From the NCBI RefSeq assembly GCF_914271435.1, contig NZ_CAJZAI010000003.1, positions 372,001 to 436,000 on the forward strand: a DNA stretch of 64,000 nt, read 5' to 3'. A program made the translations under genes and the position numbers. Below the pieces are notes generated by a model. The model was not told the DNA's origin, searched no databases, and saw nothing but the letters and a program-made list of their open reading frames with translations. Below, piece after piece: positions 54,840 to 62,376 of this stretch (position 1 is the stretch's first letter; each line of letters begins with the position of its first letter). The DNA comes from Cupriavidus laharis (GTDB taxonomy: Bacteria; Pseudomonadota; Gammaproteobacteria; Burkholderiales; Burkholderiaceae).

Positions 54840-55634
54840 TCAGTTGAGCGCTTCGAGCGCGGCCAGGTCCAGCAGTTCGATGCTGCCGTACCGCAGGTGC
54901 AGCAGGCCGCGCGATTCGAGCTCGCGCAGTGCCTGGTTGACGGTCTGCCGCGACAGGCCGAGCATCTGAGCAAGCTGTTCCTGCGGAATCCGCACGGTCT
55001 GGACAGCGGATGGGTGAGCGGGGGCTGCATCCTGCACAGCGTGAGGCGGGTTGCCATAGCCGCGCGCGATAGCGGCCAGCCGGCGGGCGATGCGCGCGGC
55101 CGGCGGCAGCAGTTGCATTTCCTCGACATAGTCGAACACGAGCCGCGTCTTGGCCGCGAGCAGCAAGCCGAACTCGCGCCACCATGCAGGATGCTGCGCG
55201 AGCCGGCGTTCCAGGCTCGCGCGAGGGATATGCCACAGCAGCGCGGCGTGCACGGCGCGGGCGTCATGGGTGCGCGGCAGGCCATCGAACAGGCAGATTT
55301 CGCCGAACCAGGCGCCGGCTTCCAGCAGGCCGAGCAGTGCCGCCTTGCCGGACTCGCCGGCGGCATCGACCTGCAGGGTTCCGCTGGCTACGCAATAGAG
55401 GCCATCGAACGCGTCGCCGCGGGCAAACAGGGCTTCGCCGGCAGAGAGCTGGCGCCATGCGCCATCTTCCAGAAGCGCCTGGCGTAGCGCCTCCGGCAAC
55501 TGGGGGAACCATGGGCTCGCGCGTAGCGCGGCTTCGGCGTCAGCGCGCGGCGGCGCTGCGTTGCCGCCCGGTGTGCCGCGGGGGATGCCTGACGGGCCGC
55601 GCGCGCCGTCGCCCGGGGACTGAGCCATGGCCAT
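54840..55634 (-). CDS. Crp/Fnr-family transcriptional regulator
   Basis: A 264-aa protein: an unstructured N-terminal ~35 residues, a cyclic-nucleotide-binding-type domain (about 40-160, with GDAFDGLYCVASGTLQVDA and GAWFGEICLFDG) and a winged helix with the recognition element QEQLAQMLGLSRQTVNQALREL. The pattern FGEICLFDG lacks the Arg-Ser of cAMP-binding CRP, so its effector is not cAMP in any obvious way, and no Cys cluster for an iron-sulfur centre as in FNR is seen. AAGGAG precedes the chosen start at 55634. Confidence 0.9.
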   Translation of the reverse strand: MAMAQSPGDGARGPSGIPRGTPGGNAAPPRADAEAALRASPWFPQLPEALRQALLEDGAWRQLSAGEALFARGDAFDGLYCVASGTLQVDAAGESGKAALLGLLEAGAWFGEICLFDGLPRTHDARAVHAALLWHIPRASLERRLAQHPAWWREFGLLLAAKTRLVFDYVEEMQLLPPAARIARRLAAIARGYGNPPHAVQDAAPAHPSAVQTVRIPQEQLAQMLGLSRQTVNQALRELESRGLLHLRYGSIELLDLAALEALN

Positions 55635-55805
55635 GCCGTCTCCTTGTTCTGTTCGGGTTGATACGTACTGCACGGCGCGCCCGACTGTCAAAAATCAGAC
55701 AGACGCCGCAGGACGTGCCCACTACTATAAATCCACAAGAATCTACAAGACAGCCGAGGCGCCGGCATGCCGCAGCGATCGGATCCGCGCACAAGGAGAC
55801 GCCCC

Positions 55806-56303
55806 ATGAAAACCCTGGTCGAACACCTGGCCAACTACGCGGCCTATCACCGCGATCACCGCAATGTCGCCACGCATTTCATCGGCATCCCGATGATCGT
55901 GCTTGCCGTCGCCACACTGCTGGGGCGGCCCGCCATGCCGTTGGGCGACGGTTCCGCCTATCTCACGCCCGCCATGGTGGTGTATGTGCTGTCGTGCCTG
56001 TTCTACCTGCGCTTGTCAGCGGGGTTCGGCGCTGCCATGGCGGTTGTCCTTGCGCTGTTCCTGTACGCCGGAGCCCACCTGGCGGCGTTTCCCACGGGGG
56101 CATGGCTTGCTGCCGGCGTAGGGCTGTTCGTCGCCGGCTGGATCATTCAGTTCATCGGCCACTACTATGAGGGCCGCAAGCCTGCGTTCGTCGACGACCT
56201 CGTTGGGCTGCTGATCGGACCGCTGTTCCTGGTGGCGGAAACCGCGTTCGCCTGCGGGCTGGCGACGGGTACCCGCGACGCCATGGAGGCGCGCGCGTCC
56301 TGA
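55806..56303 (+). CDS. Mpo1-like (DUF962) membrane protein
   Basis: A 165-aa integral membrane protein. The family pattern is seen in YAAYHRDHRNVATHFIGIP (His residues in the first loop), and WIIQFIGHYYEGRKPAF in the second half. Yeast Mpo1 is an Fe-dependent dioxygenase that shortens 2-hydroxy fatty acids by alpha-oxidation, and His residues in those same two places hold the metal, so a lipid role is plausible. Upstream is a 171-bp intergenic region shared with the divergent Crp/Fnr gene. Confidence 0.85.
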   Translation: MKTLVEHLANYAAYHRDHRNVATHFIGIPMIVLAVATLLGRPAMPLGDGSAYLTPAMVVYVLSCLFYLRLSAGFGAAMAVVLALFLYAGAHLAAFPTGAWLAAGVGLFVAGWIIQFIGHYYEGRKPAFVDDLVGLLIGPLFLVAETAFACGLATGTRDAMEARAS

Positions 56304-56645
56304 CACGGCGGCTTGTATTTTCCTGGCGCCGGTCAGGCCATGCCGGCTGGCAGCCGCAGGCGTGCCGACAGGCCGCCTAGCGTGCTGATGCCCACGCGAG
56401 ACCTGCACGCAGCGGTCCTGGCTGCCGGCTCGCTGATTGCAGTCCGGCTCGGCGAATAGTCCCTGAAAAAAGGGGCCGGCGAGCCTTGCAGGGGACGAGC
56501 ACACTTGCGATTTTCTTCCCGCAGAAGATGCGCGACAACGCGAAAGTGGGGGGACGTAGTGCTCCGGCGCGCTTCTGCTGAGGTAAAGCCGCGACAAAAT
56601 ACGGGGTTTTCACGGGGTTTTGGCCCTTGCGCGTATGAAAACCCT
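56304..56645. other. 342-bp gap, no gene seen
   Basis: Contains runs such as CCTGAAAAAAGGGG and a G-rich stretch but no convincing ORF or RNA. The promoter of the following gene starts at 56646. Confidence 0.4.
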
Positions 56646-56672
56646 TTGACACACGGTTGTTTCCGCTATGAT
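56646..56672 (+). promoter_or_regulatory. Sigma-70-type promoter of the H1-like HU gene
   Basis: TTGACA at 56646-56651 and TATGAT at 56667-56672, separated by 15 bp, about 85 bp before the ATG. Near-perfect hexamers fit an abundant nucleoid protein. Confidence 0.7.
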
Positions 56673-56758
56673 TCAGTGGCGCCGGCAAGGGTACATGCAA
56701 CGCGAACGCGAAGCCGTCGAACGGCCGGCACTGATCTGTTCAACTCTCGTATATCGAT

Positions 56759-57220
56759 ATGGCGACCAAAGCGAAACCGACCGCGAAGACGACTGCAACC
56801 AAGCCCGCCGCCAAGAAGGCTGCGGCAACGAAGGCACCCGTGAAGGCTGCCGCCAAGAAGGCCGCGCCGGCCAAGAAGGCTGCTCCGGCTGCCGCGGTGA
56901 CCCCGCGCCCGCTGAAGGACACCTTCAACAAGTCGAGCCTGGTCGCTCACCTGGTAGCCCAGACCCAGCTGGAAGCCAAGGCCGTGAAGACGGTGCTGGC
57001 CCACCTGGAAAACACCATCGTCGGCGCGCTGAACAAGAAGGGCGCTGGCGAATTCACGCTGCCTGGCCTGCTGAAGGTGACGGCGCAACAGGTGCCGGCC
57101 AAGAAGAAGCGCTTCGGCAAGGACCCGTTCACCGGTGAAGAGCGCTGGTTCCCGGCCAAGCCGGCCAGCGTCAAGGTGAAGGTCCGCCCGCTGAAGAAGC
57201 TGAAGGACGCTGCCGCCTGA
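56759..57220 (+). CDS. HU-like protein with histone H1-like Lys/Ala/Pro tail
   Basis: A 153-aa DNA-binding protein in two parts. Residues ~3-48 are a low-complexity Lys/Ala/Pro/Thr tail (KPAAKKAAATKAPVKAAAKK), like the tails of histone H1. About 50-145 is a divergent HU/IHF domain with LVAHLVAQTQLEAKAVKTVLAHLENTIV. In place of the DNA arm of HU is LPGLLKVTAQQVPAKKKRFGKDPFTGEE. Such fusions are typical of Burkholderiales and probably compact DNA. No Shine-Dalgarno is obvious before the ATG. Confidence 0.9.
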   Translation: MATKAKPTAKTTATKPAAKKAAATKAPVKAAAKKAAPAKKAAPAAAVTPRPLKDTFNKSSLVAHLVAQTQLEAKAVKTVLAHLENTIVGALNKKGAGEFTLPGLLKVTAQQVPAKKKRFGKDPFTGEERWFPAKPASVKVKVRPLKKLKDAAA

Positions 57221-57242
57221 CCGGCCAGTCGATCCGCATGAG

Positions 57243-57271
57243 AAAGGAGCCGCTGGTCGGCTCCTTTTTTT
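57243..57271 (+). terminator. Intrinsic terminator of the H1-like HU gene
   Basis: AAAGGAGCCG pairs with CGGCTCCTTT around a 5-nt loop, followed by a run of T's. Confidence 0.9.
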
Positions 57272-57348
57272 GTCGGCGCGGTATTGGCGCCGCCTGGCAC
57301 GGCAAAGGCCCCGGGCGAGGTAACCAGCGGCGTGTCCGCCAGACTCGC

Positions 57349-57369
57349 TTTGACTTAACCAAAGTCAAA
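57349..57369. promoter_or_regulatory. Perfect palindrome, candidate operator upstream of the sRNA
   Basis: TTTGACTT-AACCA-AAGTCAAA, an 8-bp perfect inverted repeat with a 5-bp spacer. Its centre is about 44 bp upstream of the predicted RNA start and 22 bp before the TAGAAT -10 box. The lack of a good -35 hexamer 17 bp before that box suggests a binding protein sits there as activator or repressor. Confidence 0.55.
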
Positions 57370-57402
57370 CTGGAGCCGGAGATGGCCGTCTAGAATCCAA
57401 AG

Positions 57403-57499
57403 CGTCATGGGTGCGGGGGCGCTCCCCATGGCAACCGGCTCCCGGTGTCTTCCCGGAAGCCCTGCCCGCTGCCAGAGATGGCTGCGGGCTTTCTTTTTT
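57403..57499 (+). ncRNA. Candidate small RNA with terminator
   Basis: From a likely start near 57403 (-10 TAGAAT at 57391-57396), the ~97-nt sequence can fold into CATGGG/CCCATG (57406-57429), ACCGG-CTC-CCGGT (57434-57446) and CTTC-CCG-GAAG hairpins. It ends in GCCCGCTGCC/GGCTGCGGGC (one mismatch) followed by TTTCTTTTTT (57490-57499), an intrinsic terminator. No ORF of note is inside. I do not recognise it as 4.5S, 6S or a known riboswitch. The terminator points rightward, so it is not the end of the leftward gene next door. Confidence 0.5.
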
Positions 57500-57528
57500 G
57501 TGCGCCGTGCATTGAGCCCGGCACGGCC

Positions 57529-57900
57529 TCAGCCGCCTACGATCTGCTTGGCGTAGCTGGCGCGCTCCATTTCGCACACCTCGACGCTGATCTGCACGCT
57601 CTGTCCTTCGGCAGCGGCCGGGCGAACCGCCTCGGCGATGACGTCGCAGACGGCCTGGCCGAGCGCGCGCCGAACCGCGAGTTCGCGGCCATCCAGGATC
57701 GACAGGCGTGCGTGCACGAAGGCGCGCTCCGCGGCCTGCACGCCCTGGCGGAACGTGGACAGCATGATGCAGCGTGACTTGATATCGGCCTCGCCGAATT
57801 CGCCGGACGCCAGCAGCGCGGCGTTGGCCTCGTCGAGCAGTTCTTCGGGCGAACAGTTGAGGCGCGTGTTTTCGGTGATTTCGATGACGAGATGAGGCAT
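57529..57900 (-). CDS. 5-carboxymethyl-2-hydroxymuconate isomerase-family protein
   Basis: A 123-aa tautomerase-superfamily protein, close in size to HpaF/CHMI, which isomerises a ring-cleavage product of homoprotocatechuate. MPHLVIEITENT supplies the catalytic Pro1 after Met removal. GVQAAERAFVHARLSILDGR and VQISVEVCEMERASYAK also fit. No hpa genes are nearby, so the physiological substrate is uncertain. Confidence 0.85.
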   Translation of the reverse strand: MPHLVIEITENTRLNCSPEELLDEANAALLASGEFGEADIKSRCIMLSTFRQGVQAAERAFVHARLSILDGRELAVRRALGQAVCDVIAEAVRPAAAEGQSVQISVEVCEMERASYAKQIVGG

Positions 57901-58043
57901 GGCAGCGTAGGGTGGGGCGGTACAAGCCGGACCGGTGGGGCCGGGACGAGTCGCCATGATACGGGCATTCGGCCGCCTTGCCCCGTTGCCTGAGGTAAGC
58001 TTGCATTGGAGCCTCCGGCGTCGGATTTGCCACAAGAACACAT

Positions 58044-58574
58044 ATGGAAACCATCAGCTTCGAAATCTTCCTGCGCCTGTTCTGCGGGCTGCTGGCAGGT
58101 GCGGTGATCGGTCTGGACCGCAACCTGCGCGGCAAGGCCGCCGGCATGCGCACGCTGGGGCTGGTATCGCTGGGCGCGGCAACGGCGGTATGCCTGGTGA
58201 CGCAGTCCGGATATCCGATGGACGCGATCTCTCGCGTGCTGCAGGGCCTCCTGACGGGCATCGGCTTCCTGGGCGTGGGCGTGATCGCCCGCCACGGCGT
58301 GCACCAGCGCCCGCAGGGGCTGACCACCGCCGCGGCAATCTGGCTGGCAGCTGTCCTGGGCGCTGCGGCGGGCGCGGGCTACTACGCGGTCGGCGGCCTG
58401 GCGCTCGTGCTCGGCATGGCCCTGCTATGGATGGGCGGGCGCCTGGAAACGCGGCTGCATCGTGTGCTGGATCCGATCAACGGTGACAAGAATGGCCGTC
58501 GCGACAATGGCGACGCGGGAAAGCAGGCCAAACGCGACGATCGCGACGATCGCGACGACGACATCTGGTCGTGA
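58044..58574 (+). CDS. MgtC/SapB-family membrane protein
   Basis: A 176-aa protein with the MgtC N-terminal membrane domain: ISFEIFLRLFCGLLAGAVIGLDR, GKAAGMRTLGLVSLGAA, and a GFLGVGVIARHG segment then QGLTTAAAIWLAA. MgtC affects Mg2+ stress tolerance and ATP synthase in pathogens; in environmental bacteria its role is less clear. The C-terminus is a charged tail ending in RDDRDDRDDD repeats, likely a disordered acidic end and coded by a 9-bp repeat. Confidence 0.9.
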   Translation: METISFEIFLRLFCGLLAGAVIGLDRNLRGKAAGMRTLGLVSLGAATAVCLVTQSGYPMDAISRVLQGLLTGIGFLGVGVIARHGVHQRPQGLTTAAAIWLAAVLGAAAGAGYYAVGGLALVLGMALLWMGGRLETRLHRVLDPINGDKNGRRDNGDAGKQAKRDDRDDRDDDIWS

Positions 58575-58727
58575 GGCTTCGGCATTGGTGGTCAGTGAAC
58601 GGTCGTGCCGTGCGCTGTAATTGGCCATTGCCCGGCAGGAATTCTGCTTGAAGGAATCGGGCACCTTGCGCCGCGACAAGGTGCCACCATGATCGCCACC
58701 ACGCAAACGTGCACAGGAGGCCCCGCC

Positions 58728-59642
58728 ATGAAGCCGATTACCCTGTTTGGCGCGCCGACGGATGTCGGGGCAAGCACCAGAGGCTGCACCATGGGTCCCG
58801 AGGCGCTGCGCATTGCCGACATCGTCCCGGCTCTCGCCAGGATGGGGTTGGATGTGCGTGATGCCGGCAATATCGACGGTCCGGTCAATCCTCAGGCGCC
58901 ACCCGTGCAGGGTTTGCGCCATCTCGATGAGGTGCTGGCCTGGAACCGCGGTGTGTTCGACGCCAGCACGCGCATTCTTGAAGAGGGGAGGATGCCTGTC
59001 CTGCTTGGTGGCGACCACTGCATGGCGGTGGGGTCGGTGAGCGCGGTGGCACGCCACTGCCGCCAGGCTGGCCGGAAGCTGGTGGTGCTCTGGCTCGATG
59101 CGCACGCCGACGCGAATATCGGGGCCAGCACGCCGACCGGCAACATGCACGGCATGCCGGTGGCCTGCCTGTGCGGCGACGGCCCCGCGCCGCTGACCAT
59201 GCTTGGCGGCCAGCCCCCGGCGGTGTTGCCGCAGGAAATCCGGCAGGTAGGCATCCGCAGCGTCGACGCGCAGGAGAAGCTGCGGCTGCATGCGCTCGGC
59301 CTGAAAGTGTTCGATATGCGCTACATCGATGAGTACGGCATGCGCGAGACCATGGAGCAGGCGCTGTCCGGCATGGACGACGACACGCACCTGCACGTGA
59401 GCTTTGACGTGGATTTCATCGATTCAGCCATCGCACCGGGTGTCGGCACGACTGTCCTGGGCGGGCCTACCTATCGCGAGACGCAGCTCTGCATGGAGAT
59501 GATCGCCGACACGGGGCGGTTGTCGTCGCTGGACGTGATGGAACTCAACCCCGCCTGCGATGTGCGCAATGAGACGGCAAGGCTTGTCGTGGACTTCCTG
59601 GAAAGCCTGTTCGGCAAGTCCACGCTGCTGCGGGCGCGCTGA
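58728..59642 (+). CDS. rocF: Arginase
   Basis: A 304-aa ureohydrolase that splits arginine to ornithine and urea. The Mn2+ ligands are visible in GGDHCMAVG, DAHADANIG and SFDVDFID, and the substrate loop STPTGNMHGMP is the arginase-type form. The opening KPITLFGAPTDVGAS also fits arginase rather than agmatinase. AGGAGG, 7 bp before the ATG, is a strong ribosome binding site. Confidence 0.93.
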   Translation: MKPITLFGAPTDVGASTRGCTMGPEALRIADIVPALARMGLDVRDAGNIDGPVNPQAPPVQGLRHLDEVLAWNRGVFDASTRILEEGRMPVLLGGDHCMAVGSVSAVARHCRQAGRKLVVLWLDAHADANIGASTPTGNMHGMPVACLCGDGPAPLTMLGGQPPAVLPQEIRQVGIRSVDAQEKLRLHALGLKVFDMRYIDEYGMRETMEQALSGMDDDTHLHVSFDVDFIDSAIAPGVGTTVLGGPTYRETQLCMEMIADTGRLSSLDVMELNPACDVRNETARLVVDFLESLFGKSTLLRAR

Positions 59643-59660
59643 CGGCGCCTGGCGGGCAAA

Positions 59661-59690
59661 GAGCAAGGGACGCCTTGGTGCCCCTTGCTC
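59661..59690. terminator. Hairpin between convergent genes
   Basis: GAGCAAGGG pairs with CCCTTGCTC around a loop of about 12 nt, placed between the arginase stop and the convergent HAD-like gene. There is no T run, so its function as a terminator is uncertain. Confidence 0.4.
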
Positions 59691-59708
59691 ATCGGCTGGA
59701 TGACTTGC

Positions 59709-60302
59709 TCAGACGTGCAGTGCCGCGGCGGGCGCAGGTTCCGCAGGCGTGTCGAACCGTGCCGGTTCTTCGCGCGCGAGACGCTGCAGCTGGGCCAGCT
59801 TGGCCCTGAGGCCCGCGTCGAGCCGCGGAGGCGGCATCAGCGTGGACGGGCAGGCTACACCCAGAATGTCCAGCGCCTGCCGGAAGTTTTCGACGGTGAG
59901 GCCCTGGGCCGGGTCGACGCTGACAAGGTGTTCGCGCTGCGCTTCGGTCATGGATTCGGCCGGCGCGCAGGACAGGATCACATAGGAGGACGGCGTGGCA
60001 CGGGCGGCAAAGTATGCGGAAATCTCCGCGCCGTGGCCGCCTGCCACCGGTGGAGTCATGCCTTCCACCTGCAGGTCGAGCTGTTGGAGGATGGCGGCCG
60101 GCGTGCCGCGCCGCCAGGCGTCCGACACCACCACGCGTGCGCCTGCCAGGCCAAAGAGCCGGCGGATATAGCCAAGCGCAATGGGGTCGAAGAAGCGAAC
60201 ATCGCGCAAGGTGCCCGAAGCGGGAACCCCGCCGAGCCGGGCCTGAGACCGGTCGGAATACAGTACGCCGGGTACGTCCAGCATGATGAGTCGTTCAGAC
60301 AT
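59709..60302 (-). CDS. HAD-like protein with altered active-site motif
   Basis: A 197-aa protein of the haloacid-dehalogenase-like group related to the HAD domain of Swiss-Army-Knife RNA-repair proteins. Motif I, usually DxDG, reads LDVPGVL (residues 8-14): the nucleophile Asp9 is kept but the second, acid/base Asp is Pro. VVVSDAWRRGTP carries the motif II Ser. LSCAPAES might hold a later motif. Loss of the second Asp suggests reduced or no phosphatase activity. AAGGAAATC precedes the ATG. Confidence 0.65.
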   Translation of the reverse strand: MSERLIMLDVPGVLYSDRSQARLGGVPASGTLRDVRFFDPIALGYIRRLFGLAGARVVVSDAWRRGTPAAILQQLDLQVEGMTPPVAGGHGAEISAYFAARATPSSYVILSCAPAESMTEAQREHLVSVDPAQGLTVENFRQALDILGVACPSTLMPPPRLDAGLRAKLAQLQRLAREEPARFDTPAEPAPAAALHV

Positions 60303-60493
60303 GATTTCCTTGGGGTTACACATCGGGTTGGTGTGAGCAAAGATTACTCGGCAACCCGGGCGCCGCACGTAACAAGGCCGCGACCAAGTGAAACATATCT
60401 GTAACTTTCTCGCAGAACTCGTAAATGCCGGTTACCTCTCAATGTCAAATGTTTCCGGCCGACACATCTGTCCGCTTGTATGCGTCTGGGGGG

Positions 60494-62095
60494 CTAAAAA
60501 CGAAAGCGTGCCACATCCTGCTCCAGCCCTGCCGCCAGCGCGTCCAGGCGCTCGGCCTGCGCCGCGACGGTATCCACCAGCTCCGCGTTCTGCTGCGCGG
60601 TCTGCTCGAGCTGGCCGACGGAATGTCCTACCGCGCGTACTGCCTGCGCCTGCTCGTCGGCCAGTCCGCACAGTTGGCCGGCCAGCGTGTGGCTGTGGCT
60701 CACGGCGGAGTCAATGCGGTCCATGGCGTTGACCACCCCCGCGCTCAGGTGCGCACCGCGCTCGATTTCACGGGTCGCGCTGCCGACGATGTCGCCGATT
60801 TCGCGGGCCGAGCTGGCACTGCGCTGGGCGAGTGCCCGCACCTCCTGTGCCACCACGGCAAAGCCGCGCCCGGCGGGGCCAGCGCGCGCGGCTTCGACGG
60901 CTGCGTTCAGGGCGAGGATATTGGTCTGGAATGCAATGCTCTCGATCAGCGTGACGACCTCGGCAATGCGCCGCGAATGCGCGTGCACGGCTTCCATTGC
61001 ACCACTCATATCGCGCACGACTGCCGAGCCGGAGTCCGCGGCTTCGCGCGCCTGCCGCGCAACGCTGCTGGATTCAGTGGCCTGGGCGTGGGATTGTTCG
61101 ACCAGTTCGGCCAGCCGGCGCACGCTGTCGGCTGCGCCCGCCAGCGCAGCGGCCTGCTGGTTGGTGCGTGCCGCAAGGTCGTGATTGCCCGCGGCAATGC
61201 CGGCGCTTGCGGTGGTGATGTCCTGGGCGGAATCGCGGATGCGTGCCAGCACACCGGCCAGCTGGTCGCGCATGTGCGAAAGCTGGCCCAGCACGCTGTG
61301 CGCGTCGCCGCTGCGCAGGCGGATGTCACCGGTGAGGTCGCCGGCAGCAATGCGCGTGGCAGCGCCCGCGGCGTCCGCCGGTTCACCGCCGAGCTCGGCG
61401 GTGAGGCTGCGTGCAGCGAACCATGCCAGACCGGCAGCGGCTGCCAGGCTGGCGGCCAGCAGGCCGATCATCAGCGCCTGGGCTGTGGCCTGGCGCGAGC
61501 CGACGCTTGCCATGGTTTCGGCGGCCTGCCGCTCCTGGCGCGCGCGCGCAGCTTCCATCATCCCGCTCAGCTTCATGAGCTGTTCCGCGACGAAATGGCC
61601 GTCCACGGAAACCGCGCTGTCGAACTGCAGCGGGTCCAGCGGCTGCTGCCGTACCAGGGCCACATACGCCAGCAGAAGCTTGCCGGCCTGGGCGCGCTCG
61701 GGCTGCAGGCGCTCTGCCTGCGCCGGCGCGGCACGGCGGATTCCGTCGAGCGCGGCATCGAGCCGGCCCAGCGCGGCGTCGATGTCCGCGGCGGCTTCAT
61801 CGCGCTCGCTGCTGCTCGTCGCCATGGTTACCGACAACTGTGCCCGGCTCAGCATGGCCAGTGCCGACTGGGCACGCTCGGCGGAGATTGCGCCGTGCAT
61901 GTCCTGGCGATAGAGCGCGTCGCTGCGCTGGCGCAGGTCGATGAGGTTGACAATGCCTGTCACGCCGACCGCAGCGCCGAACAGGTACACCAGCGCGAAC
62001 GCCGCGCACAGCCGCGCCAGCAAGGGAAGGCGCGCAAGCCGCGAGGCCTGGCGGGCACGCCACTGCGGCACGGACAACTTGAGTGACTGCAACAC
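60494..62095 (-). CDS. Methyl-accepting chemotaxis protein with four-helix-bundle sensor
   Basis: A 533-aa chemoreceptor. A basic N-terminus is followed by the first membrane helix (about 25-50), a helical periplasmic domain (about 50-200) of the 4HB_MCP type rich in Ala, Gln and Arg, the second helix (about 205-228), HAMP, and the signalling domain with [20 protein letters not shown] at the tip. Unlike the other receptor here it has no C-terminal xWxxF tether; it ends in DVARFRF. Confidence 0.93.
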   Translation of the reverse strand: MLQSLKLSVPQWRARQASRLARLPLLARLCAAFALVYLFGAAVGVTGIVNLIDLRQRSDALYRQDMHGAISAERAQSALAMLSRAQLSVTMATSSSERDEAAADIDAALGRLDAALDGIRRAAPAQAERLQPERAQAGKLLLAYVALVRQQPLDPLQFDSAVSVDGHFVAEQLMKLSGMMEAARARQERQAAETMASVGSRQATAQALMIGLLAASLAAAAGLAWFAARSLTAELGGEPADAAGAATRIAAGDLTGDIRLRSGDAHSVLGQLSHMRDQLAGVLARIRDSAQDITTASAGIAAGNHDLAARTNQQAAALAGAADSVRRLAELVEQSHAQATESSSVARQAREAADSGSAVVRDMSGAMEAVHAHSRRIAEVVTLIESIAFQTNILALNAAVEAARAGPAGRGFAVVAQEVRALAQRSASSAREIGDIVGSATREIERGAHLSAGVVNAMDRIDSAVSHSHTLAGQLCGLADEQAQAVRAVGHSVGQLEQTAQQNAELVDTVAAQAERLDALAAGLEQDVARFRF

Positions 62096-62376
62096 GAAAG
62101 CAACTCCGGCGGGCTAACTGCCCGCATGCATGTCCATCGGATCGCGCAGGCTGCGGCACTGCAGCGAAGTGCGGAATCCTCGGACGTTCCTGACCCGGGC
62201 CGGGCAGTCACGCTTCTTTGCTTTTGGGGCGCGCGGGCCTCGGCCGGCACGGATGGTCGGTCAGGAATGTGACGGCAGCATGACATGTGTTGCTTATTGC
62301 CGATGTCATATTGCGGTCACGTTTCTGTCATGAAATGTGCGCCGGGCGCTTGCCCAGCAATTTTCCGGTCCCCCTT

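Noticed and set aside
57349-57369. Considered an FNR/CRP-type site because of TTGA...TCAA
   Set aside because: The spacing between TTGA and TCAA is about five bases too long for FNR or CRP.
57403-57499. Considered 4.5S RNA, 6S RNA or a cobalamin or fluoride riboswitch
   Set aside because: None of the conserved blocks of those RNAs is present; kept only as an unnamed candidate small RNA.
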